Shown here: positions 34,529 through 45,851 of the stretch, one piece after another
Layout of the letters: the number at the start of each line of letters is the position of its first letter
Position numbering within the stretch: position 1 is the first letter of the stretch
Assembly (NCBI RefSeq): GCF_009763805.1
Contig: NZ_CP046804.1
Coordinates: 62,001 to 126,000, forward strand
Reading direction: 5' to 3'
DNA from: Vibrio cidicii
Lineage (GTDB): Bacteria; Pseudomonadota; Gammaproteobacteria; Enterobacterales; Vibrionaceae
Length of the DNA: 64,000 nt
Program-made: the position numbers and the translations under genes
Notes under the pieces: model-generated
Told to the model about the DNA's origin: nothing
Seen by the model: only the letters and a program-made list of their open reading frames with translations
Database searches by the model: none

Positions 34529-35690
34529 ATGAAGAATGTGTTCAGAAGAGCCGTATTAGGACTGATCACGGTTGGTATTCTTGCAGGTTGTGCTGGCGAA
34601 GAAGACACCATCGTTATGGCGCCAGTGCCTCAGGTAAAAAGTCAGTTTACTCCAAAGAGTAGCTGGAATGCTTCGGTTGGTGATGGTGTTGGTCATTACT
34701 TTTCTAAGCTCGCCCCCGAATACGCTTACGACAAAGTGTTTATCGCCAGTCGTGATGGGGAAGTCAAAGCACTTGATCCGCAAAAAGGCAACACACTTTG
34801 GCGTGCGCAGCTTGGCAAAGACGGCAGCGCGAAGTTGTCGGGTGGCATTACCGCCGCCTACAGTCAGGTTTTCATTGGCAACGAAAATGGTGAAGTGATC
34901 GCGCTAGATCAGGAGACTGGCGAAGAGAAATGGCGCGTCGCGGTTGCGGGTGAAGTCTTGGCCAAGCCAGTAGCGGAAGGCAGTCTGGTGATTGTGAATA
35001 CCAGCAATGGTATCCTCATCGCGCTGGATCAAACCAATGGTGAACAGAAATGGGCGATTAGCACCGATGTACCCAATCTGACCTTACGTGGCGATAGCAC
35101 GCCGGTGGCGGTTTCTGGTGGGGTATTTTGGGGCACAGCAAATGGTCGATTGGCTGCTGCGATCGTCGAACGCGGTCAACTGATTTGGCAGCAACCTGTT
35201 GGCACCCCAAAAGGCGCGACCGAAATTGATCGTCTGGTCGATGTCGACTCCTCGCCGGTTTTGCTCGGTGGCACCTTGTACGTAGTTGGTTACAACGGCC
35301 AACTGATTGGGATTGATTTGCGCTCAGGTAAAGCAACGTGGAAGCGCAATTACTCTTCAGCGATTGATATGGCGACCGATGGTAGCCGCTTGTTTCTTGT
35401 CACGGACAAAGATCATTTAGTCGCGGTCGATGCCCGTAGTGGTACCGAAACTGTGGGAAAATGCTCAGTTGCAACACCGCTTGCTGACTGCGCCAGTGAT
35501 CGTCAACAACTATTTGGTGGTTGGCGACAGTGAAGGTTATTTGCACTGGTTGGACAAAAGCACGGGTGAATTTGTTGCACAGCAGATGGTCAATGATAGC
35601 GGTTTTGCCGTTGGGCCTACTGTATTGCCGGACGGTTATCTGATTGTGACTCGTAATGGCAAAATAAAGAAACTGACGCTCAGCGAATAA
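34529..35690 (+). CDS. bamB: Outer membrane assembly lipoprotein BamB (frameshifted in this assembly)
   Basis: Lipoprotein of the BAM complex that inserts outer-membrane proteins. The signal peptide ends in the lipobox ILAGC, so the mature protein is lipid-anchored. PQQ-like repeats of an eight-bladed propeller follow (VKALDPQKGNTLWRAQLG, VIALDQETGEEKWRV, LIALDQTNGEQKWAI and others). The frame breaks at AAA 35448-35450. Reading GAAAC as GAAC gives DARSGTELWENAQLQHR and a 386-residue protein. Confidence 0.94.
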
Positions 35691-35711
35691 TATCGTGATA
35701 TAATTCACATT

Positions 35712-35745
35712 CGGCTCCTGGCTGGTAACGGCTAGGAGCCGTTTT
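35712..35745 (+). terminator. Probable terminator after bamB
   Basis: CGGCTCCTGGCTGG and CGGCTAGGAGCCG are partly complementary (GGCTCCT/AGGAGCC core), followed by TTTTATTG. Confidence 0.7.
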
Positions 35746-35870
35746 ATTGCTGGAAACTTTTGTAAAACTTAAAATAAAACATGTGGTTATAGGTAAAGGC
35801 TTGGTGCGGGTTGTGCTAACTCCCGTCGTTACCTATAACTACATACGAACAGATTATTGTAGAGGTTATT

Positions 35871-37361
35871 ATGGTACCTGTTGTTGCCCTGGTTGGGCGT
35901 CCGAACGTAGGTAAGTCTACCTTGTTCAACCGTTTGACTCGTTCTCGTGACGCATTAGTGGCAGACTTTCCCGGTCTGACGCGAGATCGTAAGTACGGTC
36001 AGGCTAAAGTAGGCGAACACGACTTCATCGTGATTGATACAGGTGGTATCGACGGTTCTGAAGAGGGCGTTGAAACCAAGATGGCGCAACAGTCACTGGC
36101 GGCGATCAATGAAGCCGATGTGGTGCTGTTTATGGTAGATGGTCGTGCAGGCCTGACATCCGCCGATGAAGCGATTGCTGCGCATCTGCGTAAAATCGAA
36201 AAGCCAGCCATGCTAGTGGTGAATAAGATCGATGGAATTGACGCCGATGCCGCCAGTGCCGATTTCTGGCAACTGGGTGTCGATGATATGTACCAGATCG
36301 CCGCTGCGCATGGTCGTGGTGTGACTGCGTTGATCGAACGTGCACTCGATCCTTTCTTTGACAACATGCTCAGCGCTGGTAAAGAAGGTGAAATTGAAGA
36401 TTTGACCGAATTTGCTGACCAAGATGAAGAGTCGCTTGATTACAGCGAAGAAGAAGCGGAAGAAGCGTTCAAACGTCTTCAAGATCAGCCAATTAAGCTG
36501 GCGATCATTGGCCGTCCTAATGTGGGTAAATCGACGCTGACCAACCGGATTTTGGGTGAAGAACGTGTCGTGGTGTATGACATGCCAGGAACGACTCGCG
36601 ACTCGATTTACATCCCAATGGAGCGTGATGGTCGTGAATATGTGTTGATTGATACCGCTGGTGTACGCCGCCGTGGACGCATTAACGAAACAGTAGAAAA
36701 ATTTTCTGTGGTGAAAACGCTTAAAGCCGTTGAAGATGCTAACGTTGTTCTGCTGGTGATTGATGCGCGTGAGAATATCTCTGATCAGGATTTGAGCTTG
36801 CTCGGCTTTGCACTCAACGCTGGTCGTTCAATTGTCTTGGCGGTCAATAAGTGGGATGGCCTAGATAATGAAGTGAAAGAACATGTGAAGAAAGAGCTCG
36901 ATCGTCGTCTTGGTTTTGTCGACTTTGCGCGTATTCACTTTATCTCTGCGCTACACGGTACAGGTGTGGGCCACTTGTTTGAGTCGGTACAGGAAGCGTA
37001 TCGCTCTGCGACCACTCGAGTCAGTACCTCAGTTTTGACACGCATTATGAAAATGGCAACCGAAGATCACCAGCCGCCAATGGTTCGTGGTCGTCGAGTT
37101 AAACTGAAGTACGCCCATGCTGGTGGTTACAACCCGCCAATTATCGTGATTCACGGTAACATGGTGCGCGAGTTGCCGGACTCTTATAAACGTTATCTGA
37201 TGAACTACTACCGTAAGTCATTGGATATCATGGGTACACCGATTCGTATTTTGTTCCAAAACAGCGAAAACCCATTTGAAGGCCGCACCAGCAAGATGAC
37301 GCTCTCTCAAGAGCGTGCGCGTAAGCGAATGGTTTCAGCGGTGAAGAACCGTAGTAAATAA
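35871..37361 (+). CDS. der: Ribosome assembly GTPase Der
   Basis: Essential GTPase with two tandem G domains needed for 50S assembly. The 496-residue product has G1 motifs [13 protein letters not shown] near residue 8 and [13 protein letters not shown] near residue 210, an acidic linker between them, NKxD motifs VVNKIDG and AVNKWDG, and a C-terminal KH-like domain. The frame is intact. It is followed by a terminator. Confidence 0.97.
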   Translation: MVPVVALVGRPNVGKSTLFNRLTRSRDALVADFPGLTRDRKYGQAKVGEHDFIVIDTGGIDGSEEGVETKMAQQSLAAINEADVVLFMVDGRAGLTSADEAIAAHLRKIEKPAMLVVNKIDGIDADAASADFWQLGVDDMYQIAAAHGRGVTALIERALDPFFDNMLSAGKEGEIEDLTEFADQDEESLDYSEEEAEEAFKRLQDQPIKLAIIGRPNVGKSTLTNRILGEERVVVYDMPGTTRDSIYIPMERDGREYVLIDTAGVRRRGRINETVEKFSVVKTLKAVEDANVVLLVIDARENISDQDLSLLGFALNAGRSIVLAVNKWDGLDNEVKEHVKKELDRRLGFVDFARIHFISALHGTGVGHLFESVQEAYRSATTRVSTSVLTRIMKMATEDHQPPMVRGRRVKLKYAHAGGYNPPIIVIHGNMVRELPDSYKRYLMNYYRKSLDIMGTPIRILFQNSENPFEGRTSKMTLSQERARKRMVSAVKNRSK

Positions 37362-37380
37362 ACCGAGTTTTATATCGAAT

Positions 37381-37407
37381 GCCCAAGTTTTGACTTGGGC
37401 TTTTTTT
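37381..37407 (+). terminator. Rho-independent terminator after der
   Basis: GCCCAAG and CTTGGGC form a 7-bp stem around TTTTGA, followed by seven T residues. Confidence 0.92.
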
Positions 37408-37786
37408 ATCTACTATTTCTCTTCAGCCTAGAGTTGAGTGTGTATTGTCGCAAACCAACCTTGAAAAGATCGATCTTAAAAATCCTGAAATACTAGTTTT
37501 TAAGTTAATTTAATAGAATTTTTATCTGTTTAAAATTGAAATGCAGAACATGTAACTTATGCTTTCGGGCTATGGTGATATAAATATTCTTTTAGACGCT
37601 GATCGCTGATCAAATTTCAATAAGCAGACGATCAATATAAGATCGTGCAAGCGTGTTTCAGCTCAGATTATAGCCATTTTTTCTGTGTTATTCTTTTGCC
37701 CCAAATATCAGAGTGACTAAAATGTCACCGAAATAATAATAAATCATCGCCATGTAGCGTAAAGTCACGACAGAAGAGTACAGATT
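37408..37786 (+). other. AT-rich region upstream of the GAF-GGDEF gene
   Basis: About 380 bp without a recognisable gene. It contains the direct repeat CTGATCGCTGATC near 37599 and several GATC-rich short repeats up to 37650. It likely carries the promoter of the diguanylate cyclase. No regulator site is identified with confidence. Confidence 0.5.
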
Positions 37787-38809
37787 ATGGACAGCAACAA
37801 GCTTTTGCAGGCTCACCGTGCGGTGAATAGCCTGCTGGGTAAATTGGCTCTTGGGCTGGAGAAAGATCAGCTCAATCAAGAGATCATTTCACTGTCTGAA
37901 CAGCTCTTTGGCGCACGCAAAGCTTCGATCTTAAGGTTTGATCCCCAACGAAACACTCTGCACGTCGAATATGCTCCTTCTTTACCCGACTTTTACAACC
38001 AAGCAATCGAAGGGGTAAGCATCGGTGAAACGGTGGGATCTTGCGGCGCTGCGGCTTTTCTACGGCAAACGGTGGTTGTTGAAAACATCAAGCTTCATCC
38101 TAATTGGCAACCTTATCTCGCGTTAACGCAAAAAGCGAATCTACATGCTTGTTGGTCGGTCCCCGTTTTGTCGCAAGATGAACAAGTGCTCGGAACCTTT
38201 GCGATTTATAGCGATAAGCCCTCTTTCCCTTCAGAAGCTGAGCTGGAAATACTGCAGATGTTAGCTTCCTTGTACGCGGTTGCGCTAGAGAAGTATCAGT
38301 GTGAACAGCAGCTTTATGATCATGTTAACCGTGATCCTCTCACCCAATGTTACAATCGGCGAATGTTACTGCAATCTCCGCATCAATTGTTCTCTACACA
38401 GGAACATGGGCAAGCGGTGGTGGGGTGCTTTTTTGTCGATGTCGATGATTTTAAATACATCAATGATCGCTTTGGGCATGATGTGGGCGATCAAGTCTTA
38501 ATTGATCTCGCGCAGTGGCTGATGACTCGCAGCCCGCAAGAAGCCATGATTGCTCGTTATGGCGGTGATGAGTTTGTCATCATTGCGACTTTTGCTTCCG
38601 AGAAAGACTTTGAGCACTTTTATCGCCAGTTACGCATCGGGATCAAATTGTTCTTTGTCATAGAAGATTATTCTGTGGCTGTCAGTATTGGCGCGGCATG
38701 CACACTGGCTCGAGGTGCGATTGATCTCAACAAACTGATTCGCCAGGCCGATCTCAGCATGTATCGTGTCAAGCGCCAGCATCGTGGCATCAGTGCAGGT
38801 TTAAGCTGA
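37787..38809 (+). CDS. GAF-GGDEF protein, probable diguanylate cyclase
   Basis: 340-residue soluble protein with no membrane span. An N-terminal GAF-type sensor (residues about 25-165: GETVGSCGAAAFLRQTVVVE, ACWSVPVLSQDEQVLGTFAI) is followed by a GGDEF domain (about 175-335: NRDPLTQCYNRRML, FFVDVDDFKYINDRFGHDVG). The active-site motif RYGGDEF is intact (GGDEF at residues 259-263), so synthesis of cyclic di-GMP is expected. The RxxD inhibitory site usually found a few residues before it is absent. The ligand of the GAF domain is unknown. It lies between der and yfgJ. Confidence 0.93.
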   Translation: MDSNKLLQAHRAVNSLLGKLALGLEKDQLNQEIISLSEQLFGARKASILRFDPQRNTLHVEYAPSLPDFYNQAIEGVSIGETVGSCGAAAFLRQTVVVENIKLHPNWQPYLALTQKANLHACWSVPVLSQDEQVLGTFAIYSDKPSFPSEAELEILQMLASLYAVALEKYQCEQQLYDHVNRDPLTQCYNRRMLLQSPHQLFSTQEHGQAVVGCFFVDVDDFKYINDRFGHDVGDQVLIDLAQWLMTRSPQEAMIARYGGDEFVIIATFASEKDFEHFYRQLRIGIKLFFVIEDYSVAVSIGAACTLARGAIDLNKLIRQADLSMYRVKRQHRGISAGLS

Positions 38810-38845
38810 AAGGTCACAATCACAAGTTTAAGTAAGGTAAGCGTT

Positions 38846-39070
38846 ATGAATGAAAATCTCTGCCCACAGTGTCAAAACGAATTGCAATGGAATGGCCAAT
38901 ATCATTGCCAGCAGTGTGAGCAAGATTTTAAGAAAGTAGGATTTTGCCCAGAATGTACGGCAGAATTGGAAAAACTGCAGGCGTGTGGCGCTGCAAACTA
39001 CTTTTGTAATACGTGCAATGAACTCAAATCCAAATCTCGAGTACGGTTTGTCTTTCAGTCCATCAGTTAA
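38846..39070 (+). CDS. yfgJ: Small zinc-ribbon protein, YfgJ family
   Basis: 74-residue protein with paired cysteine knuckles: [26 protein letters not shown] and YFCNTCNEL, typical of a zinc ribbon. E. coli carries the related YfgJ in the same place between der and xseA. The function is unknown. It converges on xseA with the genes ending within a few bases of each other (overlap 39063-39070). Confidence 0.88.
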   Translation: MNENLCPQCQNELQWNGQYHCQQCEQDFKKVGFCPECTAELEKLQACGAANYFCNTCNELKSKSRVRFVFQSIS

Positions 39071-40394
39071 CGGTTGAGCGAATCTCACCATCCATTAAAC
39101 GGGTGACCAGAGTGTCACCTGTTTTCGTTTGTGCCTGGCGGGTTATCACGTCGCCTTGTGCGTTTTGCGTGATCGAATAACCACGTTTGAGGGTCGCTAG
39201 TGGGCTGACAGCATCCAGCTTTTCTGCCGCCAGGGCAATATGGTGGCGAAACGACAGTAATTTTCGCTCCATCGCATCTTGCAGCGCCTGTTCAGCCCGC
39301 GCCATTTTGTTTTGTTGTTGGCTAATTTGGCGAACGGGTGACTTGAGTTGTAATTGATGAAAAGCGTGCGAGAGTGTGTTTTCTCGTTTGGCGAGATATT
39401 TTTCCATCGCTCGTTGCAGTTGAATCTGCAGCTCATCGGCTTGCTGCGCTTGGCGCAACAAACGATAGCGGGGATGCTGTTTCTCCAGGCGATGAGCAAA
39501 TTCAACCACTTGACGATGTTGTGCGCTTAGGTAGTGGCGCCATGCACTACGCAGTTTCTGTTCTAGGCTGAGAAGCGCTTGATCTTTATGGCTGTGATCA
39601 CGGCTGACCAGCTCCGCCGCCGCGGATGGGGTCGGGGCACGCAAGTCGGCAACGAAATCGGCGATGGTCACGTCAATTTCATGCCCTACCGCGGAAATGA
39701 TGGGGATCTGACTGGCGGCAATGGTACGAGCGACAATCTCATGGTTAAAGCACCACAGATCTTCCAATGAACCGCCACCACGGCCAACGATCAGTACATC
39801 ACACTCATCGCGACTGTTGGCCCTGCCGATGGCTTGAGCGATCTGAATCGCCGCTTCTTCTCCTTGAACCAAGGTGGGGTAGATAACGACAGGCAGAGAC
39901 GGATCTCGCCTTTTCAGTACATCGAGAATATCAAACAGCGCCGCACCCGTTTTGGAGGTAATGACACCGACACACTTAGGGTGCTCTGGGATCGGCCGTT
40001 TGTTCGATTGGGCAAACAAGCCTTCGGCCGCTAACTTCATTTTGAGCGCATCAAATTGCTGCTGAAGACGACCATCGCCTTCCGCTTGCATGCTTTCGAT
40101 GATTAACTGATAGTCGCCGCGCGGCTCATAGAGCGAAAGTCGAGCACGCACCAGTACTTGATTGCCGTTGATGGGTTTAAAAGAGACTTGGCGGTTGTTA
40201 CCGCGAAACATGGCGCATTTAACTTGGGCCATCGAATCTTTAAGGGTGAAATACCAGTGACCAGAGACCGGAGCAGAGAAGTTAGAAATCTCACCAACTA
40301 ACCACACAATCCCCATTTCATTTTCGAGTAACAGACGAACTTCAGAATTTAAATGCGAGACGGTGAAGATGTTTTGATTGGTCAGAGAAGACAA
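39063..40394 (-). CDS. xseA: Exodeoxyribonuclease VII large subunit
   Basis: Single-strand exonuclease subunit used in repair. The product has the OB-fold N-terminus ([30 protein letters not shown]), catalytic region ([47 protein letters not shown]) and a long coiled-coil C-terminus. Alignment with known XseA N-termini favours the TTG at 40394 (443 residues beginning SSLTNQNIF) over an ATG 54 bp upstream. It diverges from guaB. Confidence 0.93.
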   Translation of the reverse strand: MSSLTNQNIFTVSHLNSEVRLLLENEMGIVWLVGEISNFSAPVSGHWYFTLKDSMAQVKCAMFRGNNRQVSFKPINGNQVLVRARLSLYEPRGDYQLIIESMQAEGDGRLQQQFDALKMKLAAEGLFAQSNKRPIPEHPKCVGVITSKTGAALFDILDVLKRRDPSLPVVIYPTLVQGEEAAIQIAQAIGRANSRDECDVLIVGRGGGSLEDLWCFNHEIVARTIAASQIPIISAVGHEIDVTIADFVADLRAPTPSAAAELVSRDHSHKDQALLSLEQKLRSAWRHYLSAQHRQVVEFAHRLEKQHPRYRLLRQAQQADELQIQLQRAMEKYLAKRENTLSHAFHQLQLKSPVRQISQQQNKMARAEQALQDAMERKLLSFRHHIALAAEKLDAVSPLATLKRGYSITQNAQGDVITRQAQTKTGDTLVTRLMDGEIRSTVN

Positions 40395-40482
40395 AGCTAA
40401 TCCCGTGGACGTGGGTATGGAAGTTAGCCGCAATATAATACATAGCAAGGGGTTGAATGCAAGAAAAAAATCAAAAAATTTG

Positions 40483-40511
40483 TGGTCAAGCGATTGCGTT
40501 GACCGTATAAT
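40483..40511 (+). promoter_or_regulatory. guaBA promoter with PurR-like operator
   Basis: TATAAT (40506-40511) and TGGTCA (40483-40488) are separated by 17 bp. The stretch 40484-40504 has inverted arms GGTCAA and TTGACC. On the minus strand it reads ACGCAATCGCTTGACC, which matches the PurR consensus at the first nine fixed positions. PurR control of guaBA is known in E. coli; here it is inferred. Confidence 0.6.
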
Positions 40512-40625
40512 CCGTCCGCAATATCTAATCCAAATGCAACTGAGTCACATGACGAGTTGTCCTCATTACGCGAAACGATGAGATTGGGTTGTTCTTTTTA
40601 CTTATCTAGTTGTGAGATATTGCAA

Positions 40626-42089
40626 ATGCTAAGAATTGCCAAAGAAGCGCTGACATTCGATGACGTACTGCTCGTGCCAGCACACTCCACCGTTCTCCCA
40701 AACACCGCTGACCTTCGCACTCAGCTGACCAAGAACATTACCCTCAATATTCCGATGATCTCTGCTTCTATGGATACTGTGACGGAAGCCCGTCTGGCTA
40801 TCGCATTAGCGCAGGAAGGTGGCATAGGCTTTATCCACAAAAACATGTCCATCGAACAGCAGGCTGCTGAAGTTCGCCAAGTGAAAAAATTTGAAGCAGG
40901 TGTGGTGAGCGATCCGGTGACGGTCAGCCCTGACGCGTCTATCGCGGATGTGGTGGCACTTACAGAAAAACACGGTTTTGCCGGTTTCCCAGTGGTGACA
41001 GAAAGCAATGAACTGGTGGGTATTATCACCGGTCGTGACGTGCGTTTTGTCACTGATCTTTCTAAGAAAGTCTCTTCTGTGATGACGCCAAAAGCGAACC
41101 TTGCAGCGGTCAAAGAAGGTGCAACCCGCGCAGAAGTGCAAGAAAAAATGCACGAAGCACGCGTGGAGAAAGTGCTGGTGGTGAATGATGAGTTCCAACT
41201 GACCGGCATGATCACTGCAAAAGACTTCCATAAAGCAGAACGTAAACCGAATGCGTGTAAAGATGAGCGTGGTCGTCTTCGTGTTGGCGCTGCAGTTGGC
41301 GCTGGTGCTGGGAATGAAGAGCGTGTTGCTGCACTGGTTGAAGCGGGTGTTGACGTATTGCTGATTGATTCTTCACACGGCCATTCTGAAGGCGTGCTGC
41401 AACGTATTCGCGCGACTCGCGAAGCGTTTCCTCATCTTGATATTATCGGCGGCAACGTGGCAACGGCTGCGGGCGCAAAAGCACTGATTGAAGCTGGCGT
41501 AAGTGCAGTGAAAGTGGGCATTGGCCCAGGTTCTATCTGTACGACGCGTATCGTAACGGGTGTGGGTGTGCCACAAATCACTGCGATTGCCGATGCTGCT
41601 GAAGTGGCTAACCAATACGGGATTCCAGTTATCGCTGATGGCGGTATCCGCTTCTCTGGTGACATTTGTAAAGCGATTGCGGCGGGCGCTTCTTGCGTCA
41701 TGGTCGGCTCGATGTTTGCGGGTACTGAAGAAGCACCGGGTGAAGTGATTCTGTACAACGGCCGTTCTTACAAAGCTTACCGTGGCATGGGCTCTTTGGG
41801 TGCGATGTCTCAAGGTTCCTCTGATCGTTACTTCCAATCTGATAACGCGGCAGACAAGCTGGTTCCAGAAGGCATTGAAGGCCGCATCGCTTACAAAGGC
41901 CGCCTGAAAGAGATCGTTCACCAACAAATGGGCGGTCTGCGCTCAAGCATGGGTCTGACGGGCAGTGCCACCATCGAAGAGATGCGTACCAAAGCCGAGT
42001 TTGTGCGTATCACTGGTGCCGGTATGCAAGAGTCTCACGTTCATGACGTACAGATCACCAAAGAAGCGCCAAACTACCGTTTAGGCTAA
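40626..42089 (+). CDS. guaB: Inosine-5'-monophosphate dehydrogenase
   Basis: Oxidises IMP to XMP, the first step to GMP. ATG 40626 gives 487 residues beginning [20 protein letters not shown]; an in-frame ATG at 40557 lies inside the leader. A CBS pair (about residues 90-205) is inserted in the barrel. The catalytic cysteine lies in [19 protein letters not shown], and the flap GMGSLGAMS and C-terminal KEAPNYRLG are present. guaA follows. Confidence 0.97.
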   Translation: MLRIAKEALTFDDVLLVPAHSTVLPNTADLRTQLTKNITLNIPMISASMDTVTEARLAIALAQEGGIGFIHKNMSIEQQAAEVRQVKKFEAGVVSDPVTVSPDASIADVVALTEKHGFAGFPVVTESNELVGIITGRDVRFVTDLSKKVSSVMTPKANLAAVKEGATRAEVQEKMHEARVEKVLVVNDEFQLTGMITAKDFHKAERKPNACKDERGRLRVGAAVGAGAGNEERVAALVEAGVDVLLIDSSHGHSEGVLQRIRATREAFPHLDIIGGNVATAAGAKALIEAGVSAVKVGIGPGSICTTRIVTGVGVPQITAIADAAEVANQYGIPVIADGGIRFSGDICKAIAAGASCVMVGSMFAGTEEAPGEVILYNGRSYKAYRGMGSLGAMSQGSSDRYFQSDNAADKLVPEGIEGRIAYKGRLKEIVHQQMGGLRSSMGLTGSATIEEMRTKAEFVRITGAGMQESHVHDVQITKEAPNYRLG

Positions 42090-42203
42090 TCGCTTCGACA
42101 AGGATAAGTGCAAAGTAAACGTTTGCTTTTTCCTTGAAGCATTGATGAGAGGCGAGTAGACTCGCCTCGTTTTCTTAACCAGCTTAAAAAAAGACTGCCC
42201 AAA

Positions 42204-43758
42204 ATGACTAAAAATATTCATGACCAACGTATTCTGATCTTGGACTTCGGTTCTCAGTACACTCAGCTTGTTGCGCGCCGTGTACGTGAAATTGGTGTTT
42301 ACTGCGAGCTGTGGAGCTGGGATGTTGAAGAAGCGGATATTCGTGAATTCAATCCAGATGGCATCATTCTTTCTGGTGGCCCAGAGAGCGTAACGGAAGA
42401 GAACTCTCCGCGTGCGCCTCAATATGTATTTGATTCTGGAGTGCCTGTACTGGGTGTGTGCTACGGCATGCAAACCATGGCTGAGCAGCTAGGCGGCAAA
42501 GTGTCGACTTCGGATGAGCGTGAGTTTGGTTACGCTGCGGTCAAAGTGTCTGGTGAATCTGCGCTGTTTAAAGATCTTGAATTGACGCAAGATGTTTGGA
42601 TGAGTCACGGCGATAAAGTGATCGAGATCCCTGCAGATTTCGTTAAAGTCGGCGAGACAGACACTTGTCCTTACGCCGCTATGGCTAATGAAGAGAAGAA
42701 ATACTACGGCGTTCAGTTCCACCCAGAAGTGACGCACACCAAAAATGGCCTACAAATGCTGGAGAAACTTTGTTCTTGGCGTGTGTGGTTGTGAGCGTCT
42801 GTGGACCTCTGAGTCGATCATCGAAGACGCCGTGGCGCGTATTAAAGAGCAAGTGGGCGATGATGAAGTTATCCTCGGCCTTTCTGGTGGGGTGGATTCT
42901 TCCGTGGTTGCCATGCTGGTTCACCGCGCTATCGGTGACAAACTGACTTGCGTATTTGTTGACAACGGTTTGCTGCGTTTGAACGAAGGCCAGCAAGTAA
43001 TGGACATGTTCGGCGACAAATTCGGTTTGAATATCATCAAAGTCGACGCTGAAGAGCGTTTCCTTGAAGCGCTTAAAGGCATTGATGAACCTGAAGCGAA
43101 ACGCAAAACCATTGGTCGTGTTTTTGTTGAAGTGTTTGACGAAGAGTCGAAGAAACTGAAAAACGCGAAATGGTTAGCTCAAGGCACCATTTACCCAGAC
43201 GTGATCGAATCTGCGGCATCGAAAACGGGTAAAGCGCACGTGATCAAATCTCACCACAACGTGGGCGGTTTGCCAGAAGACATGAAAATGGGTCTGGTTG
43301 AGCCACTGCGTGAGCTGTTTAAAGATGAAGTGCGCAAGATTGGTTTGGAGCTAGGCTTGCCTTACAACATGCTTTACCGCCACCCATTCCCAGGCCCGGG
43401 CCTTGGTGTGCGCGTATTGGGTGAAATTAAGAAAGAGTACTGTGACTTGCTACGTCGCGCCGACGCTATCTTCATTGAAGAGTTGCATGCGGCCGATCTG
43501 TACAACAAAGTTTCTCAAGCGTTTACCGTGTTCCTTCCTGTGCGTTCAGTCGGCGTAATGGGCGATGGCCGTAAATATGACTGGGTTGTGTCGCTGCGTG
43601 CGGTGGAAACCATCGACTTTATGACCGCACATTGGGCGCATTTGCCGTATGAATTCTTGGGTAAAGTATCCAACCGCATTATCAACGAAGTGAATGGCAT
43701 TTCTCGCGTGGTGTACGACATCTCCGGCAAACCGCCTGCAACCATCGAGTGGGAATAA
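42204..43758 (+). CDS. guaA: GMP synthase (glutamine-hydrolysing) (frameshifted in this assembly)
   Basis: Converts XMP to GMP. The N-terminal class I glutamine amidotransferase (residues about 1-200) has the catalytic cysteine in [14 protein letters not shown] and the His/Glu in [10 protein letters not shown]. The ATP pyrophosphatase half has the P-loop [12 protein letters not shown], and the dimerisation domain ends in PPATIEWE. The frame breaks at AAA 42765-42767. Reading GAAAC as GAAC gives [16 protein letters not shown] and a 517-residue protein. It is 114 bp after guaB. Confidence 0.94.
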
Positions 43759-43782
43759 TCCTCACTAAGAAGTCTGTTCGAC

Positions 43783-43812
43783 AAACCCTGAGCTGTGTCT
43801 CAGGGTTTTTTA
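43783..43812 (+). terminator. Rho-independent terminator after guaA
   Basis: AAACCCTGAG and CTCAGGGTTT form a 10-bp stem with a CTGTGT loop, followed by T residues. Confidence 0.92.
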
Positions 43813-44002
43813 TCTCTGGTTCTCTCATTTTGTTGGTTTTGGAACAGGGCAGGCATAAGTGATGTCGTAGGATGTTGTGCGGTTTTCATCTCATCAAAAT
43901 GACTCGCATTTCTCATGTTTACCCGCATTTGTTACTGCCTAGTTTGTCGATAACGGTCTAATCTGCTGAGTAAATTCACTGTGTAGAGTAGAGGATAAAA
44001 CG

Positions 44003-45694
44003 ATGAACATCTCCCATCTGTCGCTGTTGATTGGCTGCGCACTGGCGGCCGGAACGCAGGCAGCGATGACGATTCAGCCCGACCCGCAAAATGCGAATGG
44101 CTACTTGGTTTCACGTGCAGAGTTGCAAGCGGCGGAACAAGCCAAAACGGCCAATCCCATGTATGCGATTTGGTCGCAAGCCCTGCAAACACGCCCCAAC
44201 TCCGTGGTGGAAGCGATAGAGCCGGGGGCCAGCAGCAATCCAGAAAACGTGAAACGAGTCGAACGTGTGTTCCCGCAAAGTGAATGGGATTTCTTAACCC
44301 AGATGGCGGCGCCGGAGTACACTTACACCCGTTTTTTGCGTGCAGTGGGCAAGTTTCCTGCTTTTTGTGGGGAGTACAGCGATGGGCGAAACGCGGATGC
44401 GATTTGTAAAAAGTCCATCGTGACCGCCTTTGCTCACTTCTCTCAAGAGACTGGTGGCCACATTGCCAAAGACAATGTTTCAGATAATCCTTTAGCTTTG
44501 GAAGAGTGGCAACAAGCGTTGGTGCATGTGCGTGAAATGGGCTGGTCTGAAGGGCAAGCGGGTTACACGACTGGCTGTGGTCAAAACGATTGGCAGAATC
44601 AGCGCTGGCCGTGTGAAGCCGGTCAAGGCTATTTTGGTCGCGGCGCTAAACAGCTCTCTTATCATTTCAATTACGGCGCATTTTCCGAAGTGATGTTTGA
44701 CGGCGATGCGACAGTACTGCTGAAAAATCCTGCGCTGGTTGCGGACTCTTGGCTCAATTTGGCCTCGGCAATCTGGTTCTTCTTAACCCCGCAGGCCCCC
44801 AAACCCGCTATGCTGCACGTGATTGATCGTACTTGGGTGCCGTCTCAGCGTGAAATTGATGCCGGGATTGGCTATGGCTTTGGCACCACCATCAATGTGA
44901 TCAATGGCGGGATAGAGTGCGGTGAGCAAAACAAAAACAAAGGCCAGCCAGTGAACCGCATTCGCTACTGGGAAGGGTTGGCGGAGCATTATCAGATCCC
45001 GATTGAAGCCGACGAGAAAAACACCTGCTGGCAACAAACGCCTTACGGCAGCCTCAATCTTAATGGTGCGACTGATGTGTTGTACACCAACTGGGATGGT
45101 AACTGGAAATACTATGCAGATCGCCCCGGAGGCTATTCGTTCGAGTGTGAGTTAGTCGGCTTTCAAACGGCATACTCGGCTTTGGTACCCGGAGACTACG
45201 AAAAATGCGTGAGCAATTTTTATGGCTCACACGCCAGTTGGCCGCAAGTACGAGTGGTGGATAAACTGGATCCGGTCGACCCTGGAACTGATCCGGGCGG
45301 CAATGGTTGGGAGAGCAGTAAAGTTTACCTAGCGGGTGATCTTGTAACCTACCAAGGCGCGACCTACAAAGCGAAATGGTGGACTCAAGGGGATGAACCA
45401 AGCAAAGGTGGCCCATGGGAGCTAGTGGCGGGAACGCCATCGGAGCCTACGCCAACACCAGATCCGGTTCCCACGCCTGATCCGACTCCAGATCCAACCC
45501 CAACACCGGACCCAATTCCCGATCCGACACCGATTCCAGACACGTTTGTGCAGTGGGAACCGGGAGCAAGCCAAGTGGCCAATGGTGACAAAGTGACGTA
45601 CAACGGAAAATGTTTTGTGGCCAAAAATGGCCCGGGCGTATGGGAAACCCCGACGCAGTCCAACTGGTTCTGGGATGAAATATCCTGTCAGTAA
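44003..45694 (+). CDS. Secreted GH19 chitinase with two chitin-binding modules
   Basis: 563-residue extracellular chitinase. A signal peptide ([14 protein letters not shown]) is followed by a GH19 catalytic domain, with a catalytic glutamate in [13 protein letters not shown] and the substrate-cleft segment [19 protein letters not shown]. Two chitin-binding type 3 modules lie at about residues 430-475 ([20 protein letters not shown]) and 515-563 ([16 protein letters not shown]), joined by a linker of repeated Pro-Thr-Pro-Asp units. It is a single gene with its own terminator. Vibrios use such enzymes to degrade crustacean chitin. Confidence 0.93.
   Translation: MNISHLSLLIGCALAAGTQAAMTIQPDPQNANGYLVSRAELQAAEQAKTANPMYAIWSQALQTRPNSVVEAIEPGASSNPENVKRVERVFPQSEWDFLTQMAAPEYTYTRFLRAVGKFPAFCGEYSDGRNADAICKKSIVTAFAHFSQETGGHIAKDNVSDNPLALEEWQQALVHVREMGWSEGQAGYTTGCGQNDWQNQRWPCEAGQGYFGRGAKQLSYHFNYGAFSEVMFDGDATVLLKNPALVADSWLNLASAIWFFLTPQAPKPAMLHVIDRTWVPSQREIDAGIGYGFGTTINVINGGIECGEQNKNKGQPVNRIRYWEGLAEHYQIPIEADEKNTCWQQTPYGSLNLNGATDVLYTNWDGNWKYYADRPGGYSFECELVGFQTAYSALVPGDYEKCVSNFYGSHASWPQVRVVDKLDPVDPGTDPGGNGWESSKVYLAGDLVTYQGATYKAKWWTQGDEPSKGGPWELVAGTPSEPTPTPDPVPTPDPTPDPTPTPDPIPDPTPIPDTFVQWEPGASQVANGDKVTYNGKCFVAKNGPGVWETPTQSNWFWDEISCQ
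45450..45545 (+). repeat. Pro-Thr-Asp linker repeat in the chitinase gene
   Basis: About a dozen CCxACxCCxGAT-type units encode the PTPDP-rich linker between the two chitin-binding modules. Such repeats can change copy number by slippage. Confidence 0.75.
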
Positions 45695-45708
45695 AAGAAG
45701 TTAGCCAA

Positions 45709-45741
45709 AGAGGCTCTGCATACGCGGAGCCTCTCTTTTTT
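45709..45741 (+). terminator. Rho-independent terminator after the chitinase gene
   Basis: AGAGGCTC and GAGCCTCT form an 8-bp stem with a ten-base loop, followed by CTTTTTTA. Confidence 0.9.
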
Positions 45742-45851
45742 ACTGGCTTTATCTGGAAACTTAGTTTGCACTTTCGCCTTCTATCTTTTATCCAAGGCTC
45801 AATTAAAATCCGCGCGTAATTTTTATCAACATTTTTGAAAGGTAAGTGCCG

